NCBI RefSeq assembly: GCF_020181035.1 | Contig: NZ_JAIQYY010000020.1 | Location: 21,002-85,001 of the forward strand | Source of the DNA: Streptomyces sp. CoH27 | GTDB taxonomy: Bacteria; Actinomycetota; Actinomycetes; Streptomycetales; Streptomycetaceae | Reading direction: 5' to 3' | Length of the DNA: 64,000 bases | In this document: piece by piece, positions 14,748 through 24,313 of the stretch | Layout of the letters: every line of letters begins with the position of its first letter | Position numbering within the stretch: position 1 is the stretch's first letter | Notes under the pieces: generated by a model | Told to the model about the DNA's origin: nothing | What the model saw: only the letters and a program-made list of their open reading frames with translations | Database searches by the model: none | Made by a program: the position numbers and the translations under genes

Positions 14748-16001
14748 ATGACCTCCGCAGCCTCCCCCGCCGCCCGCACCGCCCTGGACCTGACCGCCGA
14801 CCTCCCGGTGCCGGACCTGGAGGATCTGTACCGGGATCTGCACCGGCACCCCGAGCTGTCCCTGCGCGAGCACCGCACCGCGGGCACGCTGGCCGGGCGG
14901 CTCAAGGGGGCGGGGTTCGAGACCGCCGAGGGGGTCGGCGGGACCGGGGTCGTGGGGCGGCTGCGCAACGGGGACGGGCCGGCCGTGCTGCTGCGGGCCG
15001 ACATGGACGCGCTGCCGGTGCGGGAGGAGAGCGGGCTGCCGTACGCCTCCGAGGCGGACGGCGTGATGCACGCTTGCGGGCACGATCTGCACGTCACCTG
15101 GCTGACCGGCGCCGCCGAGGCGCTGGCCGCCGGGCGGGACACCTGGCGCGGCACCCTGCTGGTGGTGGGCCAGCCCGCCGAGGAGACCGGGCAGGGCGCG
15201 CAGCGGATGGTGGCGGACGGCCTGTACGAACGCTTCGGCCGCCCGGACGTCCTGCTCGGCCAGCACGCCGCCCCCGGCCCGGCGGGCCTGTACCCGCACG
15301 CGCCCGGCCTGATCATGTCGGCGGCGACGGACGTGGACATCGTCGTCCACGGCCGGGGCGGGCACGGCTCGCGCCCGGAGGCCACGGTGGACCCGGTGGT
15401 GACGGCCGCCTATCTCGTCACCCGCCTGCAGACGGTGGTCTCCCGGGAGATCGCCGCCGGTGAGTCCGCCGTGCTGACCGTGGGCCGGATCGAGGCGGGC
15501 ACCCGGCACAACATCATCCCGTCCGAGGCGCGCATCTCCCTCAACCTGCGCAGCCAGTCGGAGGCGGTACGGCAGCGGATGCTGGCCGCGATCGAGCGCA
15601 TCACGCGTGGCGAGTGCCTGGCCGCCGGCTGCCCGCGCGAGCCCGAGGTCACGGTCGGCAACGCCTTCCCGGTGACCGTGAACGACGCGGCCACCGACAC
15701 CGCCGTGGCCGCCGTGCACGGCGAGGTGTTCGGCGCGGGCACGGTGTTCGACCCGGGCCCGGCGATGGGCAGCGAGGACTTCCCCCAACTGGCCCTCGAC
15801 GGCGCCATCCCGTACTCGTACTGGTTCGTGACCACCACCCCCGCCGAGGTCTGGGAACAGGCCCCCGGCGAGACCCTCCCGGAGAAGTTCGCGGCCGTGC
15901 CGAGCAACCACAGCCCGCACTTCGCACCCGATCTGTCCACGATCGCCCCGGGTGTCCGCACACTCGTCTCGGGGGCCCTTGCACTGTTGTCAGTGGCATG
16001 A
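14748..16001 (+). CDS. M20-family amidohydrolase
   Basis: A 417-residue metallo-amidohydrolase of the M20 group (hippurate/IAA-amino acid hydrolase-like). It begins with the family landmark DLYRDLHRHPELSLREHRTAGTLA. It carries the metal motif LLRADMDALPVREESGLPYAS, followed by GVMHACGHDLHVTWLTGAA, then VGQPAEETGQGAQRMV with the catalytic Glu, and GRGGHGSRPEATVDPV at the dimerisation-domain junction. A late metal ligand is in PSNHSPHFAPD. It deacylates N-acyl amino acids; the substrate is not defined. No ribosome binding site of note precedes the ATG at 14748, but upstream sequence lacks family similarity. Confidence 0.92.
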   Translation: MTSAASPAARTALDLTADLPVPDLEDLYRDLHRHPELSLREHRTAGTLAGRLKGAGFETAEGVGGTGVVGRLRNGDGPAVLLRADMDALPVREESGLPYASEADGVMHACGHDLHVTWLTGAAEALAAGRDTWRGTLLVVGQPAEETGQGAQRMVADGLYERFGRPDVLLGQHAAPGPAGLYPHAPGLIMSAATDVDIVVHGRGGHGSRPEATVDPVVTAAYLVTRLQTVVSREIAAGESAVLTVGRIEAGTRHNIIPSEARISLNLRSQSEAVRQRMLAAIERITRGECLAAGCPREPEVTVGNAFPVTVNDAATDTAVAAVHGEVFGAGTVFDPGPAMGSEDFPQLALDGAIPYSYWFVTTTPAEVWEQAPGETLPEKFAAVPSNHSPHFAPDLSTIAPGVRTLVSGALALLSVA

Positions 16002-16149
16002 CCTAGTCTTCGCTCACTCGCCACACGAGGCACACACGGCAGGCACGGCAGGCACAGGGGACTCATATCGCCGTGGCCGTGGCCGAGTTGCGGCCCACTC
16101 TCTTCCTTCGAGTCAGGCGACTCATTCGTTCCGGGGGGTTCGAATCAGC

Positions 16150-18117
16150 GTGCGCAAGCGCTCTCTCACGGCTGTCACCGCCCTGGCGGTCCTCATCGGC
16201 TCGGCGGCCCTCGCCGCGCCCTCGGCATTCGCCGACTCCAGCAGCGTCCTGCCGGTCAAGAAGACCGGCGACCTCGTGGTCGACGGCGCTCACCAGCAGG
16301 TCTTCATCAGTGACCCGGCGAACGGCACGATCGTGGTCACCGACTACACCGGCAAGGTCCTCAAGGAACTGCCCTCGCTGCCGGGCGTCACCGGCCTCGA
16401 ACTGTCCGCCGACTCCGGCACGTTGTACGCGGCCGTGCGGGACGCGAACCAGATCGCGGTCATCGACACCGCCACCGACACACCCGGCACACCGTTCACG
16501 GTGGGCGACCGCCCGGTCAGCGTCGCCGTCGCGGGAGGCCGGCTGTGGTTCGGCTACGGCTCGACAGGCAACGGCGACATCGGCTCCGTCGACCTCGTCG
16601 GCGAGCAGCACCAGGTCACCCTCGACCAGGCCAGGGGCTGGTACGGCGGCCCGATCCTGGACGCGGCTCCCGGCTCCACCACCCTGCTGGCCGGGGAGCC
16701 GGGCCTGAGCCCCAGCACGGTCACCTCCTACGACGTCTCGATGGGCACGCCCACCCGCCTGGCGAGCGCCGAGGTCGGCTCCAACCTGCGCGACCTGGCC
16801 GTCACACCGGATGGCAAGGACGTCATCACGGCGAGCGGAGCGCCGTACAAGCACCCGGTGTTCAAGACGGCCGACATGACCCCGGACGGCGGCTACGCCA
16901 GCGCCACCTACCCGAACGCGGTGGCCATCGCCCCGGACGGCACGGTCGCGGCGGGCGTCGACGGCTGGTACAACCCGGACATCTTCGTCTACAAGCCGGG
17001 CGGCACGACCCCGCTGCGCACCTACGACTTCCCGAACACCGGCAGCACCAGCGGCGCGGACGAACTCGCCGACTCCGCCCTCGCCTGGGCGCCCGACTCC
17101 TCCCGCCTGTTCGCGGTGTCGTACAACAGCAACGGCGTCTACTCGCTGCGGGTGTTCACCTCGCCCGCCAAGGCGGCCACGGCGCTGACCGTCGACGCCC
17201 CGGCCACCGCCGCCCGCGCCAAGCAGCTCACCGTCACGGGCAAGGTGATCTCGTCGGTCCCGCTGCCGACCGGCACGCAACTGACCGTCACCCGCACCGA
17301 CGTGGAGTCCCCCAAGGGCAAGGCCCTGACCCCGGTCGCGGTCAGGGCGGACGGCACGTTCTCCTTCACCGACACCCCGCCGGCGGGCGGCAAGGTGACG
17401 TACACGGTGTCGTACGCCGGCGACGCGGACCACGCGGCGGCCTCCGCCTCGGACTCGGTGTCCGTCTCCCGCGCCACGACGGCGCTGACCCTGAACAACA
17501 ACCGCACGGTGTACGACTACGGCAAAGCGGTGAAGTTCACCGCCCACCTCGGTACGACGTACACGAACCGCACGGTGGAGATCTGGGCCGACCCCTACGG
17601 CTCCGACCGGCCGAACAAGCTGGTGAAGTCCGGCAGGGTCGACTCCCACGGCAACCTCTCGGTCACCCTGAACCTGTGGCGGGACACCACGGTCACCGCG
17701 AAGTTCGCGGGCGACGCCCGCTACCAGCCGGCATCGGCCAGGAGCATCGTCGGCGACCGGGTGAGCATCTCCACGTCGGTGGGCAACCAGTACAAGTCGG
17801 CGTACGTCTGGGGCCAGACCTACTCCTACTTCCACACGAACAAGAACCCGCTGATCACGACCAGGATGACGTACTACCCGGGCCGGGCGCAGAAGTTCGA
17901 GTTCCAGGTGTACTACCAGGGCACCTGGTACCCGGGCGACCCTGCGTACTTCAAGCTCGGCAGCGACGGCGTCTCCCGGGTGCAGATCACCGGCGACCAC
18001 AGCAAGGACGTCGGCTGGCGCTTCCGCATCCGCTCGTCGTACATCGACGGCTCCTCCGGCGACATCGTGAACTCCACGACGAACGGCCCGTGGAAGTACT
18101 TCACGTTCACCAGGTGA
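16150..18117 (+). CDS. Secreted beta-propeller/Ig-like repeat protein
   Basis: A 655-residue exported protein. The signal peptide is KRSLTAVTALAVLIGSAALAAPSAFA, cleaved before DSSSV. Residues about 35-340 form YVTN/YncE-type propeller blades (HQQVFISDPANGTIVVTDYTGK, LYAAVRDANQIAVIDTAT, PDGTVAAGVDG). Two bacterial Ig-like domains follow at about 345-530 (TALTVDAPATAARAKQLTVTG through VSYAGDADHAAASASDSVSV; TTALTLNNNRTVYDYGKAVKFTAHLG). The C-terminal approximately 120 residues are Tyr/Trp-rich and unassigned. The start is taken as GTG 16150, with GGGGGG about 10 nt before. Probably a cell-surface or matrix protein; ligand unknown. Confidence 0.85.
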   Translation: MRKRSLTAVTALAVLIGSAALAAPSAFADSSSVLPVKKTGDLVVDGAHQQVFISDPANGTIVVTDYTGKVLKELPSLPGVTGLELSADSGTLYAAVRDANQIAVIDTATDTPGTPFTVGDRPVSVAVAGGRLWFGYGSTGNGDIGSVDLVGEQHQVTLDQARGWYGGPILDAAPGSTTLLAGEPGLSPSTVTSYDVSMGTPTRLASAEVGSNLRDLAVTPDGKDVITASGAPYKHPVFKTADMTPDGGYASATYPNAVAIAPDGTVAAGVDGWYNPDIFVYKPGGTTPLRTYDFPNTGSTSGADELADSALAWAPDSSRLFAVSYNSNGVYSLRVFTSPAKAATALTVDAPATAARAKQLTVTGKVISSVPLPTGTQLTVTRTDVESPKGKALTPVAVRADGTFSFTDTPPAGGKVTYTVSYAGDADHAAASASDSVSVSRATTALTLNNNRTVYDYGKAVKFTAHLGTTYTNRTVEIWADPYGSDRPNKLVKSGRVDSHGNLSVTLNLWRDTTVTAKFAGDARYQPASARSIVGDRVSISTSVGNQYKSAYVWGQTYSYFHTNKNPLITTRMTYYPGRAQKFEFQVYYQGTWYPGDPAYFKLGSDGVSRVQITGDHSKDVGWRFRIRSSYIDGSSGDIVNSTTNGPWKYFTFTR

Positions 18118-18125
18118 GCGGGTAA

Positions 18126-19307
18126 CTACCGGACTGCCGCCTGGAGTTGGCGCAGCTGCCGCTGGACGTTCTCCAGCGCGCCCTCCCGGCGGCCCGGCAC
18201 CCGTAGCCGCAACTCCGCGAGCGCGGGCCCGAGTTCACGGGCCCACGCCGTGTCCCTGATCCGGCCCCACTGGTGGTGAGCCCGGTCCACGGCCGCCTCC
18301 ACGGCAGGCGCGTCCACCGCCTGCCCGGCGGCCAGCCGCACCCCGGCCACCGCGAGCCAGGCCCGGCAGCTCCCCACCGCGTCCCCCGCGAACATCGCCA
18401 GATCGGCCCGCACCTCGGCCCAGTGCAGAGCATCGTCGGAGGCGGGACCATGAGCGCGCACAGCAGCGGCCTCGTGCCGAGCGGCCAGCGCATCGGCATC
18501 ACCATGGCGCCCGGCTCGGACGGCGGCGCTGATCGCGGCGTGGGGGTCGTGCGCAAGGGTGTGGGGGGCGTGTCCCATGGCGTCAGGGGCGTGCTCGGTG
18601 CCCGGCGGGGTTGCGGCGTGCGCTTCCGGCCGGCCGAGACGGGTGGCCGGGTGGGCGAACGGGGGTCTGGGGGCGGAGCCGCCGGCGGCGAGCACCAGGT
18701 CCCGGCCCGCGCTGGACTCGGCGATCCGGGCCAGCGCCTGCTCGTGCAGCGCGGGAAGCGGGGGCCGGTGCCCGCTGCGCAGCAGCGTCGCCACCGCCTT
18801 CATGTACGCCGGCTCGCCCGGCCCGCGCCGCCCGGACGCCGGGGCGACACGGCCGTACACCGCCGCGTTGGGCCCGGAGTCGAGGCCCCGCTCGGCGACG
18901 TGACTCCATGCCTCCGCCTCCGCATGCAGATCCACGAGGAGCGCGGTGTCCGCGGCGGAGCGCAGCCGCAGTTCCTCGCGGATCCAGTGCCAGGGCAGCG
19001 CGGTGTAGCGGACGGTCGCCGCGGTGGTGCGGGCCAGCCCGAGATGCGGCAGCCGCTGCTTGCGGTCCAGCTGGAGCTGACCGGTGATGTACACGGTCAG
19101 CGGTCCCGGCGCGGCCGCCGCGGCACGCAGCCGGGTCAGTACGGCCTGCGGTTCCAGCGGGTCGGCGAGTTCGACCACGTTGGCGGTCTCGGTGCCGGAC
19201 AGCACGGCAGGGGCGACCGCGGCCAGCACCGGCAGCACGCCGGCCGCGTCCACCAGGCGCCCCCTGCCCAGCGGCGAGGCCGCGAGCAGCAGCACGGTTC
19301 CGGGCAT
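18126..19307 (-). CDS. Hypothetical Ala-rich cytosolic protein
   Basis: A 393-residue protein without a firm family. The N-terminal half resembles a caspase/CHAT-like or Rossmann-like sheet: a VLLLAASPL strand, a NVVELADPLEPQAVL helix, and VYITGQLQLDRKQR containing a possible strand-turn. A low-complexity middle (EHAPDAMGHAPHTLAHDPHAAIS) links it to a helical C-terminus with tetratricopeptide-like spacing (AARHEAAAVRAHGP, DLAMFAGDAVGSCRAWLAVAG). The start MPGTVLLLA (19307) was chosen because the first strand follows it at once. It ends 8 bp after the convergent Ig-like gene and precedes the SpoIIE gene by 69 bp on the opposite side; cotranscription with that phosphatase is possible. Confidence 0.65.
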   Translation of the reverse strand: MPGTVLLLAASPLGRGRLVDAAGVLPVLAAVAPAVLSGTETANVVELADPLEPQAVLTRLRAAAAAPGPLTVYITGQLQLDRKQRLPHLGLARTTAATVRYTALPWHWIREELRLRSAADTALLVDLHAEAEAWSHVAERGLDSGPNAAVYGRVAPASGRRGPGEPAYMKAVATLLRSGHRPPLPALHEQALARIAESSAGRDLVLAAGGSAPRPPFAHPATRLGRPEAHAATPPGTEHAPDAMGHAPHTLAHDPHAAISAAVRAGRHGDADALAARHEAAAVRAHGPASDDALHWAEVRADLAMFAGDAVGSCRAWLAVAGVRLAAGQAVDAPAVEAAVDRAHHQWGRIRDTAWARELGPALAELRLRVPGRREGALENVQRQLRQLQAAVR

Positions 19308-19376
19308 CGTCCCTCCCCCAGGTTCTCCGAGTCCCTCCAGCCAGCACCGTAACCGCTGCGGCTGCAAACGCGCGTC

Positions 19377-20513
19377 TCAGGACCGCAAACCTCCCTGTTC
19401 GGCCCCTTCGCCCGCCTTCTCGTCCAGCCGCCGTACGGCGAACACGGTCGTGTCGTCGGCGAGCCGCCCCGCGCTGTGCCGCAGCACGGCGTCACGGACC
19501 GTACGCACGAGGCGCTGGGGCTCGGTGCGGTCCAGGTCCGGGTCGGCACCGACCACGCGGGCGAGGTCCCGGACCAGCGGATAGAAGACGCCGGACCCGT
19601 CCCGCGCCTCGGTCACCCCGTCGGTGACCAGCAGCAGCGTCTCGTCGGCGGCCAGCGGCACCCGGTGCACGGGCGGCAGCCCCGCCGCGAGATCGCCGAG
19701 CCCGAGCGGCAGCCCGTCACCGCTCGGCAGCGCCCGCACGCCGTGCGGCCCGACGGCGAGCGGGGCCTCGTGCCCGAAGTTGACGGTCTCGATCATGTCC
19801 GGGGCGTCCTCGGAAAAGCCGATCAGCACGGCGGTGGCGAACCGGTCGCCGTCGTCCCGGCCGAGCGCGGTGGTGTGCCGGCGGTGCCGCAGCATCCGGA
19901 TCTCCAGGCGTTCGGCGACGGTCGCGAGGTCCTTCTCGTGGTAGCCGGCTTCACGGAAGGTGCCGAGCAGCGCGGCGGCGGCCTCCACCGCGCCGAGCCC
20001 CTTGCCCTGGACGTCGCCGACGAGGACCCGGGTGCCGTGCGGGCCCGGCTGGATGTCGTAGAAGTCGCCGCCGACCTGGGCGTCGACATCGGCGGCCAGA
20101 TACACGCCCGCGTGCTCCAGCCCGGCCCAGCGCGCCGGCAGCGGGCGCAGCACGGTACGCCGGGTGGTCTCCGCGATGTCCATGATGCGCAGCGTCTGCC
20201 GCTCCCTGCGCACGCGCACGGCCGCGGCCAGCGTGGCGAGGACGCCGCCGAGGGCGACCAGGACGAAGTCCCCGAGACCGGCCCGGTACTCGCCCGGCCA
20301 GGCGTGGTCGACGGCGAAGTACGTCACCACCGCGAGCGCGGCGAAGGCCCCCGTCGTCCACACCCCGCAGATCGCGGCGGCCGTGCCGGGGACCAGGACG
20401 ATCCAGGAGATGATCCGGAACCGTTCGCCGGTGTTGAGGTCCACCAGCACGATGCCGACGAGCAGCAGCAGCGACGGCACCCAGGCGAAGCTCCGGCCGC
20501 GCATGCGCAGCAT
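19377..20513 (-). CDS. Membrane-anchored SpoIIE/PP2C-type protein phosphatase
   Basis: A 378-residue Ser/Thr phosphatase of the RsbU/SpoIIE group. About four membrane segments (8-22, 32-58, 60-70, 80-100) precede a short coiled linker (RRERQTLRIMDIAETTRR). The PP2C-like domain (about 125-365) has the metal-binding AADVDAQVGGDFYDI, VLVGDVQGKGLGA, VNFGHEAPLAV and LLVTDGVTEARD motifs, and ends with DDTTVFAVRR. Such enzymes dephosphorylate anti-anti-sigma factors in sigma-B-like cascades. The start ATG at 20513 (MLRMRGRS) is supported by similarity of this N-terminus to Streptomyces relatives, although its ribosome binding site is weak. Confidence 0.9.
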   Translation of the reverse strand: MLRMRGRSFAWVPSLLLLVGIVLVDLNTGERFRIISWIVLVPGTAAAICGVWTTGAFAALAVVTYFAVDHAWPGEYRAGLGDFVLVALGGVLATLAAAVRVRRERQTLRIMDIAETTRRTVLRPLPARWAGLEHAGVYLAADVDAQVGGDFYDIQPGPHGTRVLVGDVQGKGLGAVEAAAALLGTFREAGYHEKDLATVAERLEIRMLRHRRHTTALGRDDGDRFATAVLIGFSEDAPDMIETVNFGHEAPLAVGPHGVRALPSGDGLPLGLGDLAAGLPPVHRVPLAADETLLLVTDGVTEARDGSGVFYPLVRDLARVVGADPDLDRTEPQRLVRTVRDAVLRHSAGRLADDTTVFAVRRLDEKAGEGAEQGGLRS

Positions 20514-20670
20514 GCACCCAGCGAAACACGCCGGACAACCGCCCGCATCCGGGCCCTCTTCCCTCTCCCTCCCCGCTTTCCCCTTCGTTTCCCTCTGTCG
20601 GCCGACTTGCCGGGCGGCGGCCCCAGGTGTGCTCTGGAAGGCGGGGGCGAGGAGAGAGAGGAGCACTCTC

Positions 20671-21108
20671 ATGACTCAAGCGGCACCGGCACCGGCACTC
20701 CGCGCACCGTCCCACCCACCCGACATCTTCGACGAGCGCACCCACCGCATCGGCCGCATCGCCGTCCCGGTCGTGCTCGGCCTGGTCTACGGCTACTGGG
20801 TCGCGGCCAACAATCGCGCCGGCGGCGCCATCACCGGCTGGAACCTGCTGCTCGGGTTCGCCAGCGCACTGGTCTTCGCGGTGGTGTGCGTGGCCCTGCT
20901 GACGCTGGCCCCGCGGATGCCGCGGGAACTGCACGCGCTGCTGTGGACAGCCTTCGCGGGCTGCGCGTTCGGGTTCATGTACAGCATGACCGGCGAGGCG
21001 ATCTGGCGGTCGGTGGGAATGGCGGTGGCGGTGGCGGCGGTGACGTTCATCGCGTTCTTCTACCGCTACTACACGCGGGAGGACGCGTTCGGCCGCCGTA
21101 TCCGCTGA
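20671..21108 (+). CDS. Small membrane protein
   Basis: A 145-residue protein with about four transmembrane helices at residues 30-47, 55-80, 88-108 and 113-130. Its ATG is preceded by GAGAGAGAGGAG. The sequence contains RMPRELHALLWTAFAGCAFGFMYSMTG and ends in a charged YYTREDAFGRRIR tail. I do not recognise the family. It is divergent from the SpoIIE phosphatase gene and closed by a strong hairpin, so it is a single-gene unit. Confidence 0.75.
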   Translation: MTQAAPAPALRAPSHPPDIFDERTHRIGRIAVPVVLGLVYGYWVAANNRAGGAITGWNLLLGFASALVFAVVCVALLTLAPRMPRELHALLWTAFAGCAFGFMYSMTGEAIWRSVGMAVAVAAVTFIAFFYRYYTREDAFGRRIR

Positions 21109-21128
21109 GCACGCCGCTGACCGGCGCA

Positions 21129-21168
21129 CGCGTGGGCCCCGGCCGACTCCTTGACCGGGGCCCACGCG
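21129..21168 (+). terminator. Rho-independent-type hairpin
   Basis: A perfect 14-bp GC-rich stem: 21129-21142 pairs with 21155-21168 around a 12-nt loop. It lies 20 bp after the stop of the small membrane protein gene. Confidence 0.8.
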
Positions 21169-21311
21169 CTCCCCTGGTTCCCTCTTCCCACACCGGCCCC
21201 ATGGGCCGGTTTCCGTCTCCCCAGCACCAGGAAACACCCGTTCGGGTGAACCCTCCACCGGAGGGCCGAATCCGGCTCGCGCCCGCGCCCGAACGATCGT
21301 TGCCTGGAAGG

Positions 21312-22217
21312 GTGCCTCCACGCCTGCCCGCACGTCTCAGGAGCGCCCTGTCGGCCGCGCTGATCGCCCTGTCCTGCCTTCTCGTGCCGTTCGGCGCGCT
21401 GGCGGCCTGGGCGGCGTACGGGCTCGTGGACACGGGCCGGTACGTCACCACGATGGCTCCGCTCGCCGCCGACCCCGACGTACGGGACGCCGTCGCGGCC
21501 ACGGTCGGCGACGGCATCCTGCGCGCGGTGGACCAGCATCTGGACGCCCACCCGGCTGGGGGTACCCCCTCCGGGGGAGGCTCCATCCGCCCGTTCGTGC
21601 ACGACGCGGTGCGCTCCTTCACCCAGACCGAGGCCTTCCGGCTGGCCTGGGACACCGGCAACCGGGTCACCCACGACGCGGTCCTGCGGGCCCTGCGCGA
21701 CGAGCAGGACGTGACCGCCGGACAGCCGGTCACCGTGGACCTCGCCTCCGTCACGGACACGGTCAAGCGCCGGCTCGCCGAGGACCACGTACCGCTCGCC
21801 GCGCGCATCCCGGTGGAACACACGCCGGTGGCCGTACTGCCCGGCGACGAACTGGCCGCGTTCCGCAAGGGGTTCCATGTGCTGGAGGTCGCCGGCTTCT
21901 GGCTGCCGGTCGCGGCGGTCGCCTTCGCCACGACCGGCATCGCCCTGGCCGTCCACCGCCGCCGCGCCATCACGGCGACGGCCCTGGGCACGGCGCTGGG
22001 CGGCGCGCTGCTGACCGTCGCCCTGTACGTGGGCCGCACCCTGACCCTGGCCGACCTCCCGTCCGACGTCCCCCACCCCGCCGCCGCCGCGGTCTACGAC
22101 GCACTCACCTCCACCCTGCGCTGGACGTCCTGGCTCCTGCTGGCCCTGGGCCTGACGGCGGCACTCACGACCTGGCTGACCCGCAACGTACGCAGACGGC
22201 AGCCACCAAGGGGGTAG
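21312..22217 (+). CDS. Actinobacterial integral membrane protein
   Basis: About 301 residues. One hydrophobic segment is near the N-terminus (LSAALIALSCLLVPFGALAAWAAYG). A long extracytoplasmic region follows, beginning VDTGRYVTTMAPLAADPDVRDAVAATVGDGILRAV, which is a recurring motif of actinobacterial membrane proteins of unknown role. Three C-terminal membrane helices lie at about 195-215, 225-245 and 265-290. The start is uncertain: GTG 21312 has GGAAGG almost touching it, and in-frame TTG 21300 and GTG 21246 are alternatives. It lies 65 bp upstream of the FUSC transporter gene and could share its role in the envelope. Confidence 0.7.
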   Translation: MPPRLPARLRSALSAALIALSCLLVPFGALAAWAAYGLVDTGRYVTTMAPLAADPDVRDAVAATVGDGILRAVDQHLDAHPAGGTPSGGGSIRPFVHDAVRSFTQTEAFRLAWDTGNRVTHDAVLRALRDEQDVTAGQPVTVDLASVTDTVKRRLAEDHVPLAARIPVEHTPVAVLPGDELAAFRKGFHVLEVAGFWLPVAAVAFATTGIALAVHRRRAITATALGTALGGALLTVALYVGRTLTLADLPSDVPHPAAAAVYDALTSTLRWTSWLLLALGLTAALTTWLTRNVRRRQPPRG

Positions 22218-22282
22218 CCGAGCCGACGCCGGGCCCGTGTGCGGACGGCACCGGTCGGCGGACGGCACCTGATAATGGGCGC

Positions 22283-24241
22283 ATGCCCCGAGAGTTCCCC
22301 ATCGGCCTCACCCCTCCCGACTGGCTGGTGCGGAACCTCCAAGCCCACCCGGCACCCGTCAACCGGCCCGCCGCGGCCCGCGCCGCGATCGCCCTGACCC
22401 TGCCCCTGGTGATCGGTCTCACGACCGGTCACCCGGCGTACGGCGCCCTCGCCTCCATGGGCGCCCTGTCCGGCGTCATCAGCGACACCGCCGACGCGTA
22501 CCGCATGCGCATCCTCAACATCGCCGTTCCGCAGCTCTTCGGCGCGGTGGGCATCACGCTGGGCGTGCTGGTGTACGGCCACGGCTGGCAGGCGGTGGCC
22601 GCGGTGACCGGGGTCGCCCTGCTCTCCGGCATGATCTCGACGATCGGCGCGGTGGCCTCGGTCTCCGGCCTGCTCCTGCTCCTGAACTGCGTGGTGGGCG
22701 CGGGCCTGCCGATGCCCCACCCCTGGTGGCTGGCCCCGGCCCTGCTGACCGGCGGCGGCCTGCTGGTCCTCCTCCTCGCCCTGCTCGCCTGGCCGTTGCG
22801 CTCGGGCGTCCCGGAGCGCGCGGCGGTGGCGGCGACGTACCGCACGGTCGCCGCACTCCTCGCCGTCTCGGGCACGGACCGTACGGAGGAGTACGAGGAC
22901 GCCCGCCGGAACGTCACCCAGTCCATCAACCAGTCGTACGACCTGATCCTGGCCCGGCGCGCCCGCCACCACGGCCGCAGCCCCGAACTCACCCGCCTGC
23001 TGGCCCAGTTGAACGCGATCACACCCGTGGTGGAGGCGGCCCCCGCGGCCCACTGGGCGGCCCGCCCCCTCCCCCCGCAGATCCCGGAGGCGATCGGCCT
23101 GCTGGCCCGGGCGGTGGAGGCGGGCTCCCCGGGCCCGGCCGCCCTGTCCCTGCCCCTCCCGGAGACGGAGACGGCCCGCGCGGTGGACCACGCCCTGCGC
23201 CACACGGCCGAGGTGGTGGCATCACCGGACGTGGACCCGAGAGGAATCGACGACCGCCTGGGCCGCCCGGCAACCCTGGGCATCCGCACGGCAAGAGCGG
23301 CCCGCAACGTGGTGCTGTCCGCCAACTCCTGGCGCTACGGCCTGCGCCTGGCGGTCTGCATCGGCATCGCCCAGGCCCTGGTCTCCCTGATCCCGGTCCC
23401 GCGCTCGTACTGGGTGGCCCTGACGATCACCTTCGTCCTGAAGCCCGACTTCGGCTCGGTCTTCTCCCGCGCCCTGCTGCGCGCACTGGGCACGGTGGCG
23501 GGACTGGCGATCGCGGCGGTGGTCCTGGCGGAGGTCCCGCTCGGCTGGTGGGACGTACCGGCGATGCTGCTCCTGGCCCCGCTGGTCCCGGCGCTGACCC
23601 CACGGGGCTACGGCTACCAGACGGCGGCGATCACCCCCGTGATCCTGCTCCTGTCGGACATCCTGAACCACCAGGGCACGGCCCTGCTGCTCCCCCGCCT
23701 CACGGACTCCCTCCTGGGCTGCGCGATCGCGCTGACGGCGGGCTATCTCCTCTGGCCGGAGAGCTGGCGCACCCGGGTGGGCGACCGCCTGGCGGACGCG
23801 GTGGCGGACACGGCGCAGTACGTGGAGGCAGCGTTCACCTCGGGTACGGCGGGTACGGCGACCGACCCGGCGGCCCGGGCCCGGATGCGCCGCCGCCTGT
23901 ACCGCGACCTGTCGGTCATCCGTACGGAGTTCCAGCGGGCCCTGACCGAACCGCCGCCGACCGGCCGCCGTGCCGCCGCGTGGTGGCCGCTGGTCGTCGC
24001 CGTGGAACGCATCGTGGACGCGACGACGGCGGCCCGGGTGCGCGTGAAGCATGGCGCGCCGACACCGTCCGCGGCCGAAGTCACGCAGATCGCACTGCAG
24101 CTCAGGGAGCTGTCGGAGGGGGTGCGCAACGCGGAAACGTTGATCCCGGTTCGCACGGATCTCACCGGCCCGCCGGGCAGCGTTCTGGAACCTCTACGCC
24201 AAGAGGTGGCCGCGGCCCGGTCGATCGCTTCCCCCCACTGA
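22283..24241 (+). CDS. FUSC-family membrane transporter (aromatic acid exporter-like)
   Basis: A 652-residue protein with two hydrophobic blocks (about 30-175 and 350-495), each carrying about six membrane helices. They are separated by a cytosolic helical domain and followed by a C-terminal helical domain. This is the fusaric-acid-resistance/YccS-like architecture, with the second block containing WRYGLRLAVCIGIAQALVSLIPVPRSYWVALTITFVLKPDFGSVFSRAL, the hallmark FUSC segment. It probably exports aromatic or amphipathic acids. A -10-like GATAAT (22271-22276) ends 6 nt before the ATG and no ribosome binding site is present, so the message may be leaderless. Confidence 0.88.
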   Translation: MPREFPIGLTPPDWLVRNLQAHPAPVNRPAAARAAIALTLPLVIGLTTGHPAYGALASMGALSGVISDTADAYRMRILNIAVPQLFGAVGITLGVLVYGHGWQAVAAVTGVALLSGMISTIGAVASVSGLLLLLNCVVGAGLPMPHPWWLAPALLTGGGLLVLLLALLAWPLRSGVPERAAVAATYRTVAALLAVSGTDRTEEYEDARRNVTQSINQSYDLILARRARHHGRSPELTRLLAQLNAITPVVEAAPAAHWAARPLPPQIPEAIGLLARAVEAGSPGPAALSLPLPETETARAVDHALRHTAEVVASPDVDPRGIDDRLGRPATLGIRTARAARNVVLSANSWRYGLRLAVCIGIAQALVSLIPVPRSYWVALTITFVLKPDFGSVFSRALLRALGTVAGLAIAAVVLAEVPLGWWDVPAMLLLAPLVPALTPRGYGYQTAAITPVILLLSDILNHQGTALLLPRLTDSLLGCAIALTAGYLLWPESWRTRVGDRLADAVADTAQYVEAAFTSGTAGTATDPAARARMRRRLYRDLSVIRTEFQRALTEPPPTGRRAAAWWPLVVAVERIVDATTAARVRVKHGAPTPSAAEVTQIALQLRELSEGVRNAETLIPVRTDLTGPPGSVLEPLRQEVAAARSIASPH

Positions 24242-24313
24242 GCCCTTCGCTAACCTTACGTGTCCGTCCTGGCCAGGGATCGACGGGATCAACTCACGCG
24301 AAGGGTTGCGCAC